Positions 45,207 to 53,917 of a DNA stretch of 64,000 nucleotides are shown in pieces. The translations under genes were made by a program, and so were the position numbers. How positions within the stretch are numbered: the stretch's first letter is position 1; every line of letters begins with the position of its first letter. Under the pieces are notes generated by a model, which worked only from the letters and a program-made list of their open reading frames with translations, did not search any database and was not told the DNA's origin. Source of the stretch: Paracoccaceae bacterium (GTDB lineage Bacteria > Pseudomonadota > Alphaproteobacteria > Rhodobacterales > Rhodobacteraceae); assembly GCA_007128135.1 (NCBI GenBank), contig SKYA01000006.1:19000-82999 (forward strand), written 5' to 3'.

Positions 45207-45980
45207 TCACAGCGCCGTCCAGCCGCCATCCACCGAGATCGTGGTCCCGGTGATCTGCGCGGCAGCATCCGAACACAGGAACACCGCCGTGCCCCCCATC
45301 TGCTCGACCGTGGCAAACTCGCCCGAGGGCTGACGCGCGAGCATCACCTGTTTGATAACGGTCTCGCGGTCCATGTTGTGGGTCTTCATCTGGTCGGGGA
45401 TCTGCTTTTCCACGATGGGGGTCAGAACGTAGCCCGGACAGATCGCATTGCAGGTAATCCCCTTGCCTGCAGCCTCCAGCGCCGTGGTCCTGGTCAGGCC
45501 GACAATCCCGTGCTTGGCCGCGATATAGGCCGATTTGTAGGGGCTTGCCGTCAACCCATGGGCCGAGGCGATGTTGATCACCCGCCCCCAGCCCGCCGCA
45601 TACATGCCCGGCAGGGCGGCGGCCGTGGTGTGAAATGCCGACGAGAGGTTGATCGCAATGATCGCATCCCATTTTTCGACCGGGAATTCCTCGATCCGGG
45701 CGACATGCTGGATACCTGCATTATTGACCAGGATATCGCAGCCCCCCACCTGCCCGATCAGTGCGCGGCACTGATCGGGCCTCGACATGTCGGCCTGAAC
45801 GTATCGCACGTCGGCCCCGGTCTCGGTGGCCAGTTCCGCGGCCAGCGCGTGGTCTCCGGGGGCGTCAGTGAAGGAATTGATGACCACGCTTGCGCCCGCC
45901 CGTGCGAGTTCGCGGGCGATTCCCAGTCCGATCCCCGAATTCGACCCGGTCACGACAGCGCGTCTGCCTGCCAGCTGCAT
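45207..45980 (-). CDS. bdhA: D-3-hydroxybutyrate dehydrogenase
   Basis: A 257-residue short-chain dehydrogenase that interconverts 3-hydroxybutyrate and acetoacetate with NAD, used in polyhydroxybutyrate turnover. The cofactor loop is TGSNSGIGLGIA (~11-22), and the catalytic Ser-Tyr-Lys set is in INIASAHGLTASPYKSAYIAAKHG. The block NNAGIQHVARIEEFPVEKWDAIIAINLSSAFHT and CPGYVLTPIVEKQIPDQ are specific to this enzyme. ATG at 45980 (MQLAGRRAVVTG) is preferred over 45995. Confidence 0.95.
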   Translation of the reverse strand: MQLAGRRAVVTGSNSGIGLGIARELARAGASVVINSFTDAPGDHALAAELATETGADVRYVQADMSRPDQCRALIGQVGGCDILVNNAGIQHVARIEEFPVEKWDAIIAINLSSAFHTTAAALPGMYAAGWGRVINIASAHGLTASPYKSAYIAAKHGIVGLTRTTALEAAGKGITCNAICPGYVLTPIVEKQIPDQMKTHNMDRETVIKQVMLARQPSGEFATVEQMGGTAVFLCSDAAAQITGTTISVDGGWTAL

Positions 45981-46118
45981 CACTCTCTCCCTCATGCAAT
46001 GTCTCTGCCCCGCAGCATAGCCATCACAGCGACAATGACCAGAGGGCGCGGTGGCGGCGCGCGGCGCATCCGACCGCGACGACCGAGGCGCAAGCCGCTA
46101 CCGGTCTGACGACGCGCA

Positions 46119-46194
46119 CAAAAAAACGCCCGCACGAGGCGGGCGTCAGTTATTGAGGCAGGTTTCATACAGGCAAGAAACCTATCGAGCAGTG
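46119..46194 (-). ncRNA. Candidate small RNA with its own promoter and terminator
   Basis: On the minus strand a sigma-70-like promoter (46228-46200) is followed by about 75 bases with no reading frame and two stem-loops. The first is AGGTTTC / TTGCCTGTAT / GAAACCT (7 bp, 10-base loop). The second is ACGCCCGC / CTCGT / GCGGGCGT at 46146-46126, followed by seven T residues, a classic intrinsic terminator. No minus-strand gene ends here, because the neighbour to the right is a plus-strand gene. It is divergent from an ABC binding-protein gene, whose relatives are often sRNA targets in alphaproteobacteria. I do not recognise a known family. Confidence 0.65.
46126..46146 (-). terminator. Intrinsic terminator of the candidate sRNA
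   Basis: An 8-bp perfect stem with a 5-base loop is followed on the minus strand by seven T residues (46126-46120). It has the right direction to end only the minus-strand transcript starting near 46194. Confidence 0.88.
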
Positions 46195-46199
46195 ACTTA

Positions 46200-46228
46200 T
46201 ATATAACCCCTCTCGACGGGCCTTCCAA
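46200..46228 (-). promoter_or_regulatory. Promoter of the candidate sRNA
   Basis: On the minus strand TTGGAA (46228-46223) is followed after 17 bases by TATATA (46205-46200); each matches four of six consensus bases, with ideal spacing. A register-shifted TATAAG (46201-46196) is an alternative -10 with longer spacing. Confidence 0.55.
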
Positions 46229-46310
46229 GCTAAAAGTTTGAAAACTCGGGCAACGCATTGTAGCGTCTCGGGAAACCTGACCCTGCAATCACCCCGGAGC
46301 CGCCCGCACC

Positions 46311-48125
46311 ATGCCCGTATCCTGCCATTACAAAGCCGTTATCGCCGCGATCGTCCCCTGTGTGCTCGGGGCGGGACTGGCGCTTGCCGAACCGCTGCAT
46401 GGCATAGCTATGTATGGCGAGCCTGCCTTGCCACCAGATTTTGAGCATCTGCCCCATGTCAACCCCGATGCGCCCAAGGGCGGAAGGATCGTTCAGGGCG
46501 AGGTCGGCAGCTTCGACTCGCTCAACCCGCATATCCTGCGCGGCCGGACACCGTGGCAGTTGCAGTATCTCACCTATGAAAGCCTGATGGGCCGAAACTG
46601 GGACGAGCCCTTCACGCTCTACGGACTGCTGGCCGAATCGGTCGAGACGGATGCGGCGCGCAGTTACGTAGAATTTACCCTTCGTGAAGAAGCCCGATTC
46701 TCGGACGGCAGCCCGGTCACCGTCGAGGATGTCCTCTGGTCCTACGAGACGCTCGGCACGCTGGGCCATCCGCGCTATCATGGCACCTGGGCAAGGGTCG
46801 CCAGCGCCGAGGCCACCGGACCGCGTTCTGTGCGGTTCACCTTCACCGAACCCGACCGCGAACTGCCGCTGATCATGGGGCTGCGCCCGATCCTGAAAAA
46901 GGCGCAGTGGGAAGGGGTGGTTTTTGACGAATCGGGCACCTCCATCATCCCCATAGCGACGGCGCCATATGTCATCGACCGCTTCGAGGCGGGGCGCTAT
47001 GTCTATCTGCGGCGCAACCCGGACTACTGGGGCCGCGACCTGCCCTTCATGCGAGGTCAGGCCAATCTCGACGAGATCCGAATGGAATTCTTCGGCGATG
47101 CCACCGCCATGTTCGAGGGCTTCACCTCGGGGCTGCTGAACACCATGCGCGAGACCAACGCCAATGCCTGGAACACGCGCTACAACTTTCCGGCCGTGCA
47201 GGCTGGCGAGATCGTGAAATCCGAGATTCCGCACCAGCGCCCGTCGGGGATTTCGGGATTCGTGATGAACATGCGCAACCCGCTCTTTGCCGACTGGCGC
47301 GTGCGCGAGGCGATGATCTATGCCTTCAATTTCGAACAGATCAGCCAGATCGTGAATGACAGCGTGGACCCGCGCATCACCTCGTATTTCTCGAACTCGG
47401 AACTGGGCATGCGCCCCGGCCCGGCCCAAGGGCGCGTGGCCGAATTGCTGGCCCCCTTTGCGGATGAATTGCTGCCCGGCGCGCTCGAGGGCTACACGAT
47501 GCCGGTCTCGGATGGCTCCAGCGCGAATCGCGCCAACATGCGCGCCGCCACGGCACTTCTGGCTGAAGCCGGATGGGGGGCGGATGCTGCGGGCGTGCTG
47601 CGCAACGCCGATGGTTCTGCCTTCCGCTTCACCCTCCTGTTGCGGCAGGGCTCGAGCGAGGTGCAGGCGATTGCGGATATCTATGTCGAGGCGCTGAAAC
47701 AACTGGGAATGGATGTCACGATCAGCCAGATCGACGCGGCCCAGTATACCGAGCGCAGCAATGCGTTCGATTTCGACATGACCTACTACCTGCGCGGCCT
47801 CTCGCTCAGCCCCGGTGCCGAACAGCGGCTCTACTGGGGGTCCGAAGCCGCCAGCACACCCGGCTCGCGCAACCTGATGGGCGTCGAGAGCGCAGCGATC
47901 GACACGCTGATCGAGGGCCTGCTGACCTCGGAGGATCATGACGATTTCATCGCCACTGCCCGCGCGCTTGACCGGGTGCTGACCTCCGGCCGTTTCGTGG
48001 TGCCGTTCTGGTTCACCGACCGCGCCCGCATTGCCCATGCGCGCGAGTTGCGCTTTTCCTCGCGACTGCCGGTCTATGGCGACTGGATCGGCTTTCAGCC
48101 CGATGTCTGGTGGTGGCAGGAATAA
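46311..48125 (+). CDS. Extracellular peptide-binding protein of an ABC importer (YejA-like), orphan
   Basis: A 604-residue periplasmic protein with a Sec signal: MPVSCHYKAVIAAIVPCVLGAGLALAEP, probably cut after LALA (~26). The family-5 pattern with YejA features is seen: LHGIAMYGEPALPPDFEHLPHVNPDAPKGG (the ...Y...P..Pp.f.h..Y.nP.APKGG signature), SFDSLNPHILRG and YYLRGLSLSPGAEQRLYWGS. YejA-type proteins bind peptides such as microcin C-like compounds. No permease or ATPase is next to it in the window, since the next plus-strand gene is far away. The candidate sRNA lies divergently upstream. Confidence 0.93.
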   Translation: MPVSCHYKAVIAAIVPCVLGAGLALAEPLHGIAMYGEPALPPDFEHLPHVNPDAPKGGRIVQGEVGSFDSLNPHILRGRTPWQLQYLTYESLMGRNWDEPFTLYGLLAESVETDAARSYVEFTLREEARFSDGSPVTVEDVLWSYETLGTLGHPRYHGTWARVASAEATGPRSVRFTFTEPDRELPLIMGLRPILKKAQWEGVVFDESGTSIIPIATAPYVIDRFEAGRYVYLRRNPDYWGRDLPFMRGQANLDEIRMEFFGDATAMFEGFTSGLLNTMRETNANAWNTRYNFPAVQAGEIVKSEIPHQRPSGISGFVMNMRNPLFADWRVREAMIYAFNFEQISQIVNDSVDPRITSYFSNSELGMRPGPAQGRVAELLAPFADELLPGALEGYTMPVSDGSSANRANMRAATALLAEAGWGADAAGVLRNADGSAFRFTLLLRQGSSEVQAIADIYVEALKQLGMDVTISQIDAAQYTERSNAFDFDMTYYLRGLSLSPGAEQRLYWGSEAASTPGSRNLMGVESAAIDTLIEGLLTSEDHDDFIATARALDRVLTSGRFVVPFWFTDRARIAHARELRFSSRLPVYGDWIGFQPDVWWWQE

Positions 48126-48192
48126 CCGGTCACGTGCCTGTCACGGGCCCGGCGCGCTCTGACCACCCGACGGGGGCCCTGCAACCCGGTCC

Positions 48193-48250
48193 TTTCATCC
48201 TTGCCGAAATCCCCCTCGGGGGGGTCAGGGGGGGCAGACAGCCCCCCCTG
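48193..48250. repeat. Gene-end repeat (RR1), copy e, inverted relative to copy c
   Basis: CTTTCATCCTTGCCGAAAT (48192-48210) is followed by CCCCCTCGGGGG and then by the hairpin CAGGGGGGGC / AGACA / GCCCCCCCTG at 48226-48250. The hairpin abuts the stop codon of the lytic transglycosylase gene (48252-48254). It lies between convergent genes. Confidence 0.78.
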
Positions 48251-48251
48251 C

Positions 48252-48767
48252 CTATGTGCCGGACGCAGCCGGGCGTTGCGGACAATCCCGCCGCACTTCT
48301 CGGTCCAGAAGCCCGGTCGCGATCAACATGCAGCGGTCGCGCGCCTCGAAGTAATAGCCCCGAGCGTACCACATCACCGCACGGTCGATATCGCCATCCG
48401 CGACCAGCCAGGCGCCGCGCAGGTAGCGGCCGGCATATCTGAGGTTGGTTTCTGCATCGAGCAACTCTTCCGGGCTGCCGGCAAACCCCATCTGGCGCGC
48501 GGTCTGCGGCAGGATCTGCATCAGACCCCAATAGGGGCCATTGCGCGCATGCGGCCGATAGTCGCTCTCGCGCTGGATGACCCGGTGCAGCAGCGTCTCG
48601 GGGATACCATGCTTGGCCGCATAGCGTTGCACGAGCTGGCGCATCTCGGGCGTCTCGCCAGGATAGAGCGCGGTCGGGGAAGCAGCCGCGCGCGAAACCT
48701 CGGGGCCGGGGCTGGCGCAGGCCATCAGACCGAAGCAAAGAATCGCAGGCGCAATCAGACGGATCAT
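48252..48767 (-). CDS. Lytic transglycosylase (SLT domain) lipoprotein
   Basis: A 171-residue murein-cleaving lipoprotein. A lipobox LMAC at residues 14-17 follows a hydrophobic signal (IRLIAPAILCFGLM). The SLT domain begins at ~45; the catalytic Glu is in HRVIQRESDYRPHARN (ES dyad), followed by the GPYWGLMQILPQTARQMGF motif (family GLMQI.P.TA...G). It cleaves the beta-1,4 bond between MurNAc and GlcNAc. It starts 3 bases after the TfoX-C gene stop, in the same transcript. Confidence 0.94.
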   Translation of the reverse strand: MIRLIAPAILCFGLMACASPGPEVSRAAASPTALYPGETPEMRQLVQRYAAKHGIPETLLHRVIQRESDYRPHARNGPYWGLMQILPQTARQMGFAGSPEELLDAETNLRYAGRYLRGAWLVADGDIDRAVMWYARGYYFEARDRCMLIATGLLDREVRRDCPQRPAASGT

Positions 48768-48770
48768 GCG

Positions 48771-49109
48771 CTATCCTTTCAAGGAAGCGGCCGGACGCAC
48801 GCCAAATTCGTCAAGAATGGCGTCCAGGGCACTGGTTTTCGGGGTGTTTTCGGCTTTCAGCCGGTCGAAGCGTGCGCGCAGGCGGGTTTTTTCCGCGCCC
48901 TTGCAATCGTTCCAGGGCCGTCCTTGCAGGCCCATTTCCAGAACGTAATAGGCGATGAAATGAGGTCTTTGGCCTCCGCGCAGGAGCATGGCATAGGCCG
49001 CATCGGTGCCCATTTCGCGCAACTCCTCTGCACTGGTGATGCCCACCTGCGCGAAGGCGCCCTCCATCGCGGGGCCAAGATTGCGGATCGAGCGTATGGG
49101 TGTCGCCAT
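48771..49109 (-). CDS. TfoX C-terminal domain protein
   Basis: A 112-residue protein with the TfoX/Sxy C-terminal helical domain: IRSIRNLGPAMEGAFAQVGITSAEELREMGTDAAYAMLL (consensus l..LpNlG......L..vGI.t..dL...Ga...y..l). TfoX-C is the half without the regulatory domain and on its own has no proven role in competence. The ATG at 49109 fits the domain start; the longer frame to 49151 is not supported. It precedes the lytic transglycosylase gene by 3 bp. Confidence 0.9.
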   Translation of the reverse strand: MATPIRSIRNLGPAMEGAFAQVGITSAEELREMGTDAAYAMLLRGGQRPHFIAYYVLEMGLQGRPWNDCKGAEKTRLRARFDRLKAENTPKTSALDAILDEFGVRPAASLKG

Positions 49110-49563
49110 GAGCAGCAGCGTTGAGCATCCCCCCTGTCGGGAACCTCTCATCTGCTAGCCTGCGGCACGAGAACTGCCTAGCATTTTCTTGTCGGCCAGG
49201 GGTGCCCGGCAGACGGATCGGCAAAATTCAGCCAGTCCTGGCCCTGGCGTGCCATGTCAGATCAGTGCCCAGTCGGTGAACCTGACCTCAGGCTTGTGTG
49301 CCGCCGCGTTACGGGGGTGGCCGGGCCGCGAATCCGCGCTCAGTTGCGGCATGGCGCCGGGACGGCCCGGGATGTGCGGGGCGGTCCGGCGGGGATTGGG
49401 GCCTGGAATATGCGTCGGTTGCATGGGAACTCTCCGGAACACTTGCGAGAACCCGCTCAGGAAACCTGCGAATCATGGCCAGATTCGGGCATGGTTAAGA
49501 TTTCCCGCTCCCGATACGGAGACACCGTCTCAAATGTGGCCCCGATGCCACAACCCGGCCCGT
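49110..49563. other. Intergenic stretch without a recognised gene
   Basis: About 450 bases between the serS stop and the TfoX-C start, both on the minus strand. Short open frames on either strand are rich in Arg, Gly and Pro and show no domain. It should contain the TfoX-C promoter, but I cannot place one. No terminator with a U-tract is visible for serS. Confidence 0.5.
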
Positions 49564-50856
49564 TCAGGCCAGGTCACCCTCGGGTGTGATCCGGCTGTGC
49601 CCGCGCAGATAGGGGCGCAGGACCTCTGGCAGGTCCACGCTGCCATCCGCGCGCTGCCCGTTCTCCAGCACCGCAATCAGACAGCGCCCGACCGCCAGCC
49701 CCGAGCCATTCAGGGTATGGACGAATTCGGGTTTGCCGCCGCCTTCGGGCCGGAAGCGGGCATTCATGCGTCGGGCCTGGAAATCGCCGCAGACCGAAAC
49801 CGAGGAAATCTCGCGGTAGCGCCCCTGCCCCGGCAGCCAGACCTCGATATCATGCGTCTTCTGCGCCCCGAACCCGATGTCGCCGGTGCACAGCACCATG
49901 GTGCGATAGGGCAGGTCCAGCCGCTCGAGCACAGTCTCGGCGCAGCGGGTCATGCGGGCGTGTTCCGCGAGGCTGTCATCCGGGTGGGTGATCGAGACCA
50001 TCTCGACCTTCTCGAACTGATGCTGGCGCAGCATGCCGGTGGTATCCTTGCCGGCACTGCCCGCCTCGGAGCGGAAGCACAGCGTATGGGCCGTGAAGCG
50101 AAGCGGCAGGCTCGCGGCCTCAAGAATCTCGCCGGCGGCGAAATTGGTCATCGTGACTTCGGATGTCGGAATCAACCACCAGCCATTCGTCGTCTGATAG
50201 CTGTCCTCTGCGAATTTGGGCAACTGGTTGGTCCCGAACATGGCCTCGTCGCGCACCAGCACCGGGCTGTTCACCTCTGTAAGCCCATGCTCCTCGACAT
50301 GCAGGTCGATCATGAATTGAGCCAGCGCCCGGTGCACCCGCGCGACGGCCCCGCGCAACACCACGAAGCGCGAACCGGCGAGTTTCGCCGCTGTCGCGAA
50401 ATCCATGCCGGGGGCAACGCCTGCAATCTCGAAATGCTCGACCGGGGTAAAGTCGAAATCGTGCGGACTTCCGCGACGATAGAGTTCGACATTGTCGTTT
50501 TCATCTACCCCGTCCGGGACATCCTCCAGCGGCAGGTTGTCGATGGTCGCGAGGAGCGCATGAAGGGCGCCATCCCCCTGCCGTGCCTCTTCCTCCAGTC
50601 GCGCGACATCCGCCTTCTTGTCGGCCACCAGCGCGCGCAACCGCTCGAACTCGGCCTCATCGCCGCGCGCCTTGGCCGCGCCCACCTCTTTCGAGGCCGC
50701 GTTCTGTGCCGCGCGCGCGGCTTCGGCCTCGGCGATCGCCTGGCGGCGGCGGGCATCCAGAGACAGGATCGCCCCGGACTGGGGCGCGCGGCCCCGACGG
50801 GCGAGGGCCGCGTCAAAGGCGACAGGGTTCTCGCGGATGGCGCGGATGTCGTGCAT
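49564..50856 (-). CDS. serS: Seryl-tRNA synthetase
   Basis: A 430-residue class II synthetase. The N-terminal [22 protein letters not shown] and the long antiparallel coiled coil (~30-100) bind the long variable arm of tRNA-Ser. Class II motifs are motif 2 [26 protein letters not shown] and motif 3 [18 protein letters not shown] (~380-397). The product also supplies Ser-tRNA-Sec where selenocysteine is used; no such genes are seen here. Length is normal. Upstream gap to the ppx start (divergent) is 165 bp. Confidence 0.97.
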   Translation of the reverse strand: MHDIRAIRENPVAFDAALARRGRAPQSGAILSLDARRRQAIAEAEAARAAQNAASKEVGAAKARGDEAEFERLRALVADKKADVARLEEEARQGDGALHALLATIDNLPLEDVPDGVDENDNVELYRRGSPHDFDFTPVEHFEIAGVAPGMDFATAAKLAGSRFVVLRGAVARVHRALAQFMIDLHVEEHGLTEVNSPVLVRDEAMFGTNQLPKFAEDSYQTTNGWWLIPTSEVTMTNFAAGEILEAASLPLRFTAHTLCFRSEAGSAGKDTTGMLRQHQFEKVEMVSITHPDDSLAEHARMTRCAETVLERLDLPYRTMVLCTGDIGFGAQKTHDIEVWLPGQGRYREISSVSVCGDFQARRMNARFRPEGGGKPEFVHTLNGSGLAVGRCLIAVLENGQRADGSVDLPEVLRPYLRGHSRITPEGDLA

Positions 50857-51021
50857 GGTCTCTCCCGTCTCTGGTCAGCGCGGATTGGCGCCCTTATGCC
50901 GCATCCCGGCGCAGGGCGGAAGGGGGCTACGTGACGCTACGGGAAGGCGCCTGGGTGATTGACCCGGTCGCGCCATTCCCGCTAGAGTGGCCACAACCGA
51001 CGCCAGACAGGAGCCTGTCCC

Positions 51022-52665
51022 ATGGATGGCAATTCGCTCGCTGAAATCGCGAGCGCTGGTGAGTCCGACCGACCGGGCCTTTTCGATTCGCCCGTGTTCA
51101 CAGACCCCTCGGCCCGCGCCCTTGCCCATGTCGGCGTGATCGATGTCGGCTCGAACTCGGTTCGGATGGTGGTGTTCGACGGTGCTGCCCGCAGCCCGGC
51201 CTATTTCTTCAATGAGAAAATCCTGTGTGGTCTGGGACGCGGGCTGGCGGAAACCAACCGTCTGAACCCGACCGGGCGCGCGCGTGCACTGGCCACCATC
51301 AAGCGTTTTGCCTTGCTGGCGCGCGGAATGAACCTGACCAACCTGACCATGGTTGCGACAGCCGCCATGCGCGAGGCCGAGGACGGCCCCGAATTCAAGA
51401 CATTGATCGAGCGCGAGACCGGCCTGCGGATGCGCATCATCGACGGCCCCGAGGAAGCACGGCTTTCGGCGCAGGGGGTACTGACCGGCTGGCCCGAAGC
51501 CAACGGTCTGGTCTGCGACATTGGCGGCAACAGCATGGAACTGGCGGTGATTGGCGGCGGGCAGGTGCATCAGGCGGTCAGCTCGCCCCTGGGGCCATTC
51601 CGGCTGCAGCAGGTGGCGGGCGGCAACAAGGGCCTGCGCGACCATATCAGCAATGTGCTGCTCGCGCTTCGCGACACGGTGGGCGATCATCACGACGCGC
51701 TTTATCTGGTGGGCGGCTCCTGGCGGGCGATTGCGCGGCTCGACATGGAACGGCGCGGCTACCCGCTGAAGGTTCTGCATGAGTATGCGATGACGCCCAA
51801 GGCGATCCGGCGCACGCATGACTGGATCAATGCGCAGGACCCGGCGCGGCTGCGCGCGCTCACCGGCATCTCGGAAGAGCGGATGAGCCTCGTGCCACTG
51901 GCCTGCAAGGTGTTACGGCGGCTGGTGCGCGTGTTCAGCCCGCGTCATGTCTATGTCTCGAGCTACGGGATCCGCGAAGGAATCCTCTACGAGCAGATGC
52001 CCGATGCGTTGCGCGCGCGTGATCCGCTGATCGAGGCGTGCCATTTCATGGAGCATTCCAGCGCCCGCCTGCCCGGTTTCGGCAAGAAGCTCTTCGAGTT
52101 CCTGCTGCCGCTCTACCGCAACCGCCCGCCCGAGCGGCTGCGCCTGATCCGGGCAGCCTGCCTGCTGCATGACGTAAACTGGCGTGCGCATCCCGATTAC
52201 CGCGCGGATGCCTGTTTCGATACCACCACCCGCGCCAATCTGGGCGGGCTCGACCATCAGGGACGGGTCTATCTTGGTATCGCGCTGATGCATCGCTACA
52301 AGACCAGCGGGATGCGGCCACGCATCAAGGAGATTGCCGGTCTGCTGTCGGAAAAGGACTTCGCCGAGGCCAAGATGCTGGGCCGCGCATTGCGTTTCGG
52401 GGCGATGTTCTCGATGGACGGTCCTGCGAGAGCGGGCGAATTGCGCTATTTCCCCAAGAAGAAGGTGCTTGAACTGATTCTGGAGCGCGAGATGCGGGCC
52501 CTGTTCGGAGAAGTGGCCGAGCAGCGCTTTTCCGCACTCGCCAACCAGATGGGGGCGAGCGCGAAAGTGCGTATTCGCCGCGCTCAGAGCTCGAACGGTT
52601 CCTCTGCGGCGGGTTCATCCGCTGCATCGGGCGATGAGTCCTCTCCGGGCTCTTCGCCGGACTGA
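51022..52665 (+). CDS. ppx: Ppx/GppA phosphatase
   Basis: A 547-residue ASKHA-fold phosphatase that degrades polyphosphate or pppGpp. The N-terminal HVGVIDVGSNSVRMVVFDG, the ATAAMREAEDGPEF region, the GPEEARLSAQGVL motif and CDIGGNSMELAVIGGG are conserved. The C-terminal HD-like region (~320-500: ACLLHDVNWRAHPDYRADACFD) is also present. The last ~25 residues are a Ser/Gly-rich tail (SSNGSSAAGSSAASGDES...) encoded antisense to the end of the gene at 52584-52958, with which it overlaps by 82 bases. Whether it prefers polyphosphate or pppGpp is not decided by sequence. Confidence 0.94.
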   Translation: MDGNSLAEIASAGESDRPGLFDSPVFTDPSARALAHVGVIDVGSNSVRMVVFDGAARSPAYFFNEKILCGLGRGLAETNRLNPTGRARALATIKRFALLARGMNLTNLTMVATAAMREAEDGPEFKTLIERETGLRMRIIDGPEEARLSAQGVLTGWPEANGLVCDIGGNSMELAVIGGGQVHQAVSSPLGPFRLQQVAGGNKGLRDHISNVLLALRDTVGDHHDALYLVGGSWRAIARLDMERRGYPLKVLHEYAMTPKAIRRTHDWINAQDPARLRALTGISEERMSLVPLACKVLRRLVRVFSPRHVYVSSYGIREGILYEQMPDALRARDPLIEACHFMEHSSARLPGFGKKLFEFLLPLYRNRPPERLRLIRAACLLHDVNWRAHPDYRADACFDTTTRANLGGLDHQGRVYLGIALMHRYKTSGMRPRIKEIAGLLSEKDFAEAKMLGRALRFGAMFSMDGPARAGELRYFPKKKVLELILEREMRALFGEVAEQRFSALANQMGASAKVRIRRAQSSNGSSAAGSSAASGDESSPGSSPD

Positions 52666-52958
52666 CGGCGACGGATCAGGATATCGCCATTGGGCAGGAT
52701 TTCTGGCGGGTGATACTGCACCATGCCCCGAAACTGACTCAGGAACCGCTCCAGTTCCGGCTCGAGCGACTCGAAACCACGCTTCAGTTCGCGCATCTGC
52801 GGCTCGACATCATGCATGAAGCCGCGCAGCATCTGCTCGAACAGATCCAGAAACGGCATGCTCTCGGCGGGTGGGTCCGCCGCAGGGGCATCCTCGGCCT
52901 GTGCGGACACGGGCAGCGCAAGGGCAATGCACAGGGCAAGGGGGCGCAAGTGTATCAT
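52584..52958 (-). CDS. Small periplasmic protein (Rhodobacteraceae-type, often mislabelled 'AAA+ ATPase')
   Basis: A 124-residue protein with a cleavable signal peptide (MIHLRPLALCIALALPVSAQA, cut near residue 21). The mature part is a helical, charged segment (FEQMLRGFMHDVEPQMRELKRGFESLEPELERFLSQFRG) and then the conserved block YHPPEILPNGDILIRRR. An acidic tail ends it. It has no Walker motif, although I recall similar proteins being labelled ATPases. Function unknown. It follows djlA by 76 bp, and its 3' end overlaps ppx on the other strand. Confidence 0.8.
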   Translation of the reverse strand: MIHLRPLALCIALALPVSAQAEDAPAADPPAESMPFLDLFEQMLRGFMHDVEPQMRELKRGFESLEPELERFLSQFRGMVQYHPPEILPNGDILIRRRQSGEEPGEDSSPDAADEPAAEEPFEL

Positions 52959-53034
52959 GGCGCGACTATAGGCAGGGCCGGGCAAGCTGCCAATGGCAGG
53001 CAGGGCGCATCGCGCAAATGTGCGCGCGCCCCGA

Positions 53035-53718
53035 TCACGCGGCGCGGCTCTCGCGGATTTCCTCCCAGGCACGATTGAGGTCGCGCAGCCTGTGCTCCGC
53101 GATCTGCACGGCCTCGGGGGGCACTCCGCGCGCGGCTAGTCGGTCGGGGTGGGTTTCGCGCACAGCCGACCGATAGGCACTGCGGATGACCTCAAGCGGC
53201 GCGTCCTGCGCGACTTCGAGCACGTCATAGGGGTCAGGGGCGACGTCACCGACATAGCGCGCGCGCAGACAGCGAAAGCAGCGCTCGGTCAGGCCAAAGA
53301 TCTCCGCGACAGTGTTCAGGAAAGCCTCTTCCTGGGGGTGGAACTCACCATCCGCCACGGCGATCTCGAACAGTCCTTCCATCAGGTCCAGCAGCACCGG
53401 GTCACGCGGCGGAAACATGCGCGCGATCTTTTCGGCATAGAGATCGAACCCCGCGACATCCTGCCGTGCCAGGTTGAACACGCGGGCGGCGTCCTTTTCA
53501 TCTTCGGGGGCGATTGTAAAGACGCGGCGAAAGGCGGCGACCTCGTTGCGCGTCACCTGCCCGTCGGCCTTGGCGAGCTTCGCCCCCAGCGCGATGACGG
53601 CAATGGTAAAGGCCACGCTCCGCTCGGGCGGGGTGCGCAACCGCTCGAAGACCGCATTCAACGGCTCGCCCTTTCGAAGGGCTTTCAGGGCATCGGCAAT
53701 GCGGGACCAGATCGACAT
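53035..53718 (-). CDS. TerB-DnaJ (DjlA-like) co-chaperone
   Basis: A 227-residue protein with an N-terminal TerB/DjlA-type helical domain (~30-150: IAVIALGAKLAKADGQVTRNEVAAFRRVF...LFEIAVADGEFHPQEEAFLNTVAEIFGL) and a C-terminal J domain (~160-225: DPYDVLEVAQDAPLEVIRSAYRSAVRETHPDRL), with the HPD motif intact. It probably stimulates DnaK for particular clients. Unlike E. coli DjlA it has no N-terminal membrane helix. The signal-peptide protein follows downstream. Confidence 0.93.
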   Translation of the reverse strand: MSIWSRIADALKALRKGEPLNAVFERLRTPPERSVAFTIAVIALGAKLAKADGQVTRNEVAAFRRVFTIAPEDEKDAARVFNLARQDVAGFDLYAEKIARMFPPRDPVLLDLMEGLFEIAVADGEFHPQEEAFLNTVAEIFGLTERCFRCLRARYVGDVAPDPYDVLEVAQDAPLEVIRSAYRSAVRETHPDRLAARGVPPEAVQIAEHRLRDLNRAWEEIRESRAA

Positions 53719-53917
53719 GGGCGGCAGCGTAGCAGGGGCACTGAGGGAATGCAGCAGGACAAATCATCCCGTCATGGGGAAATGAGGAGCGACAAGGCCG
53801 CCGCGCGCGCATTGCACAATGTCGGAGCGGAAAAGCAGACGCGGGGCTTCCCGCATGTGCCGTATCAAGGGGCATCATCCGTGCGCACGCGCTCCGGTCC
53901 CCGCAACACCGGTCGCG

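Noticed and set aside
46230-48038. 602-aa open frame on the minus strand
   Set aside because: Antisense to the peptide-binding-protein gene, which has a signal peptide and family motifs.
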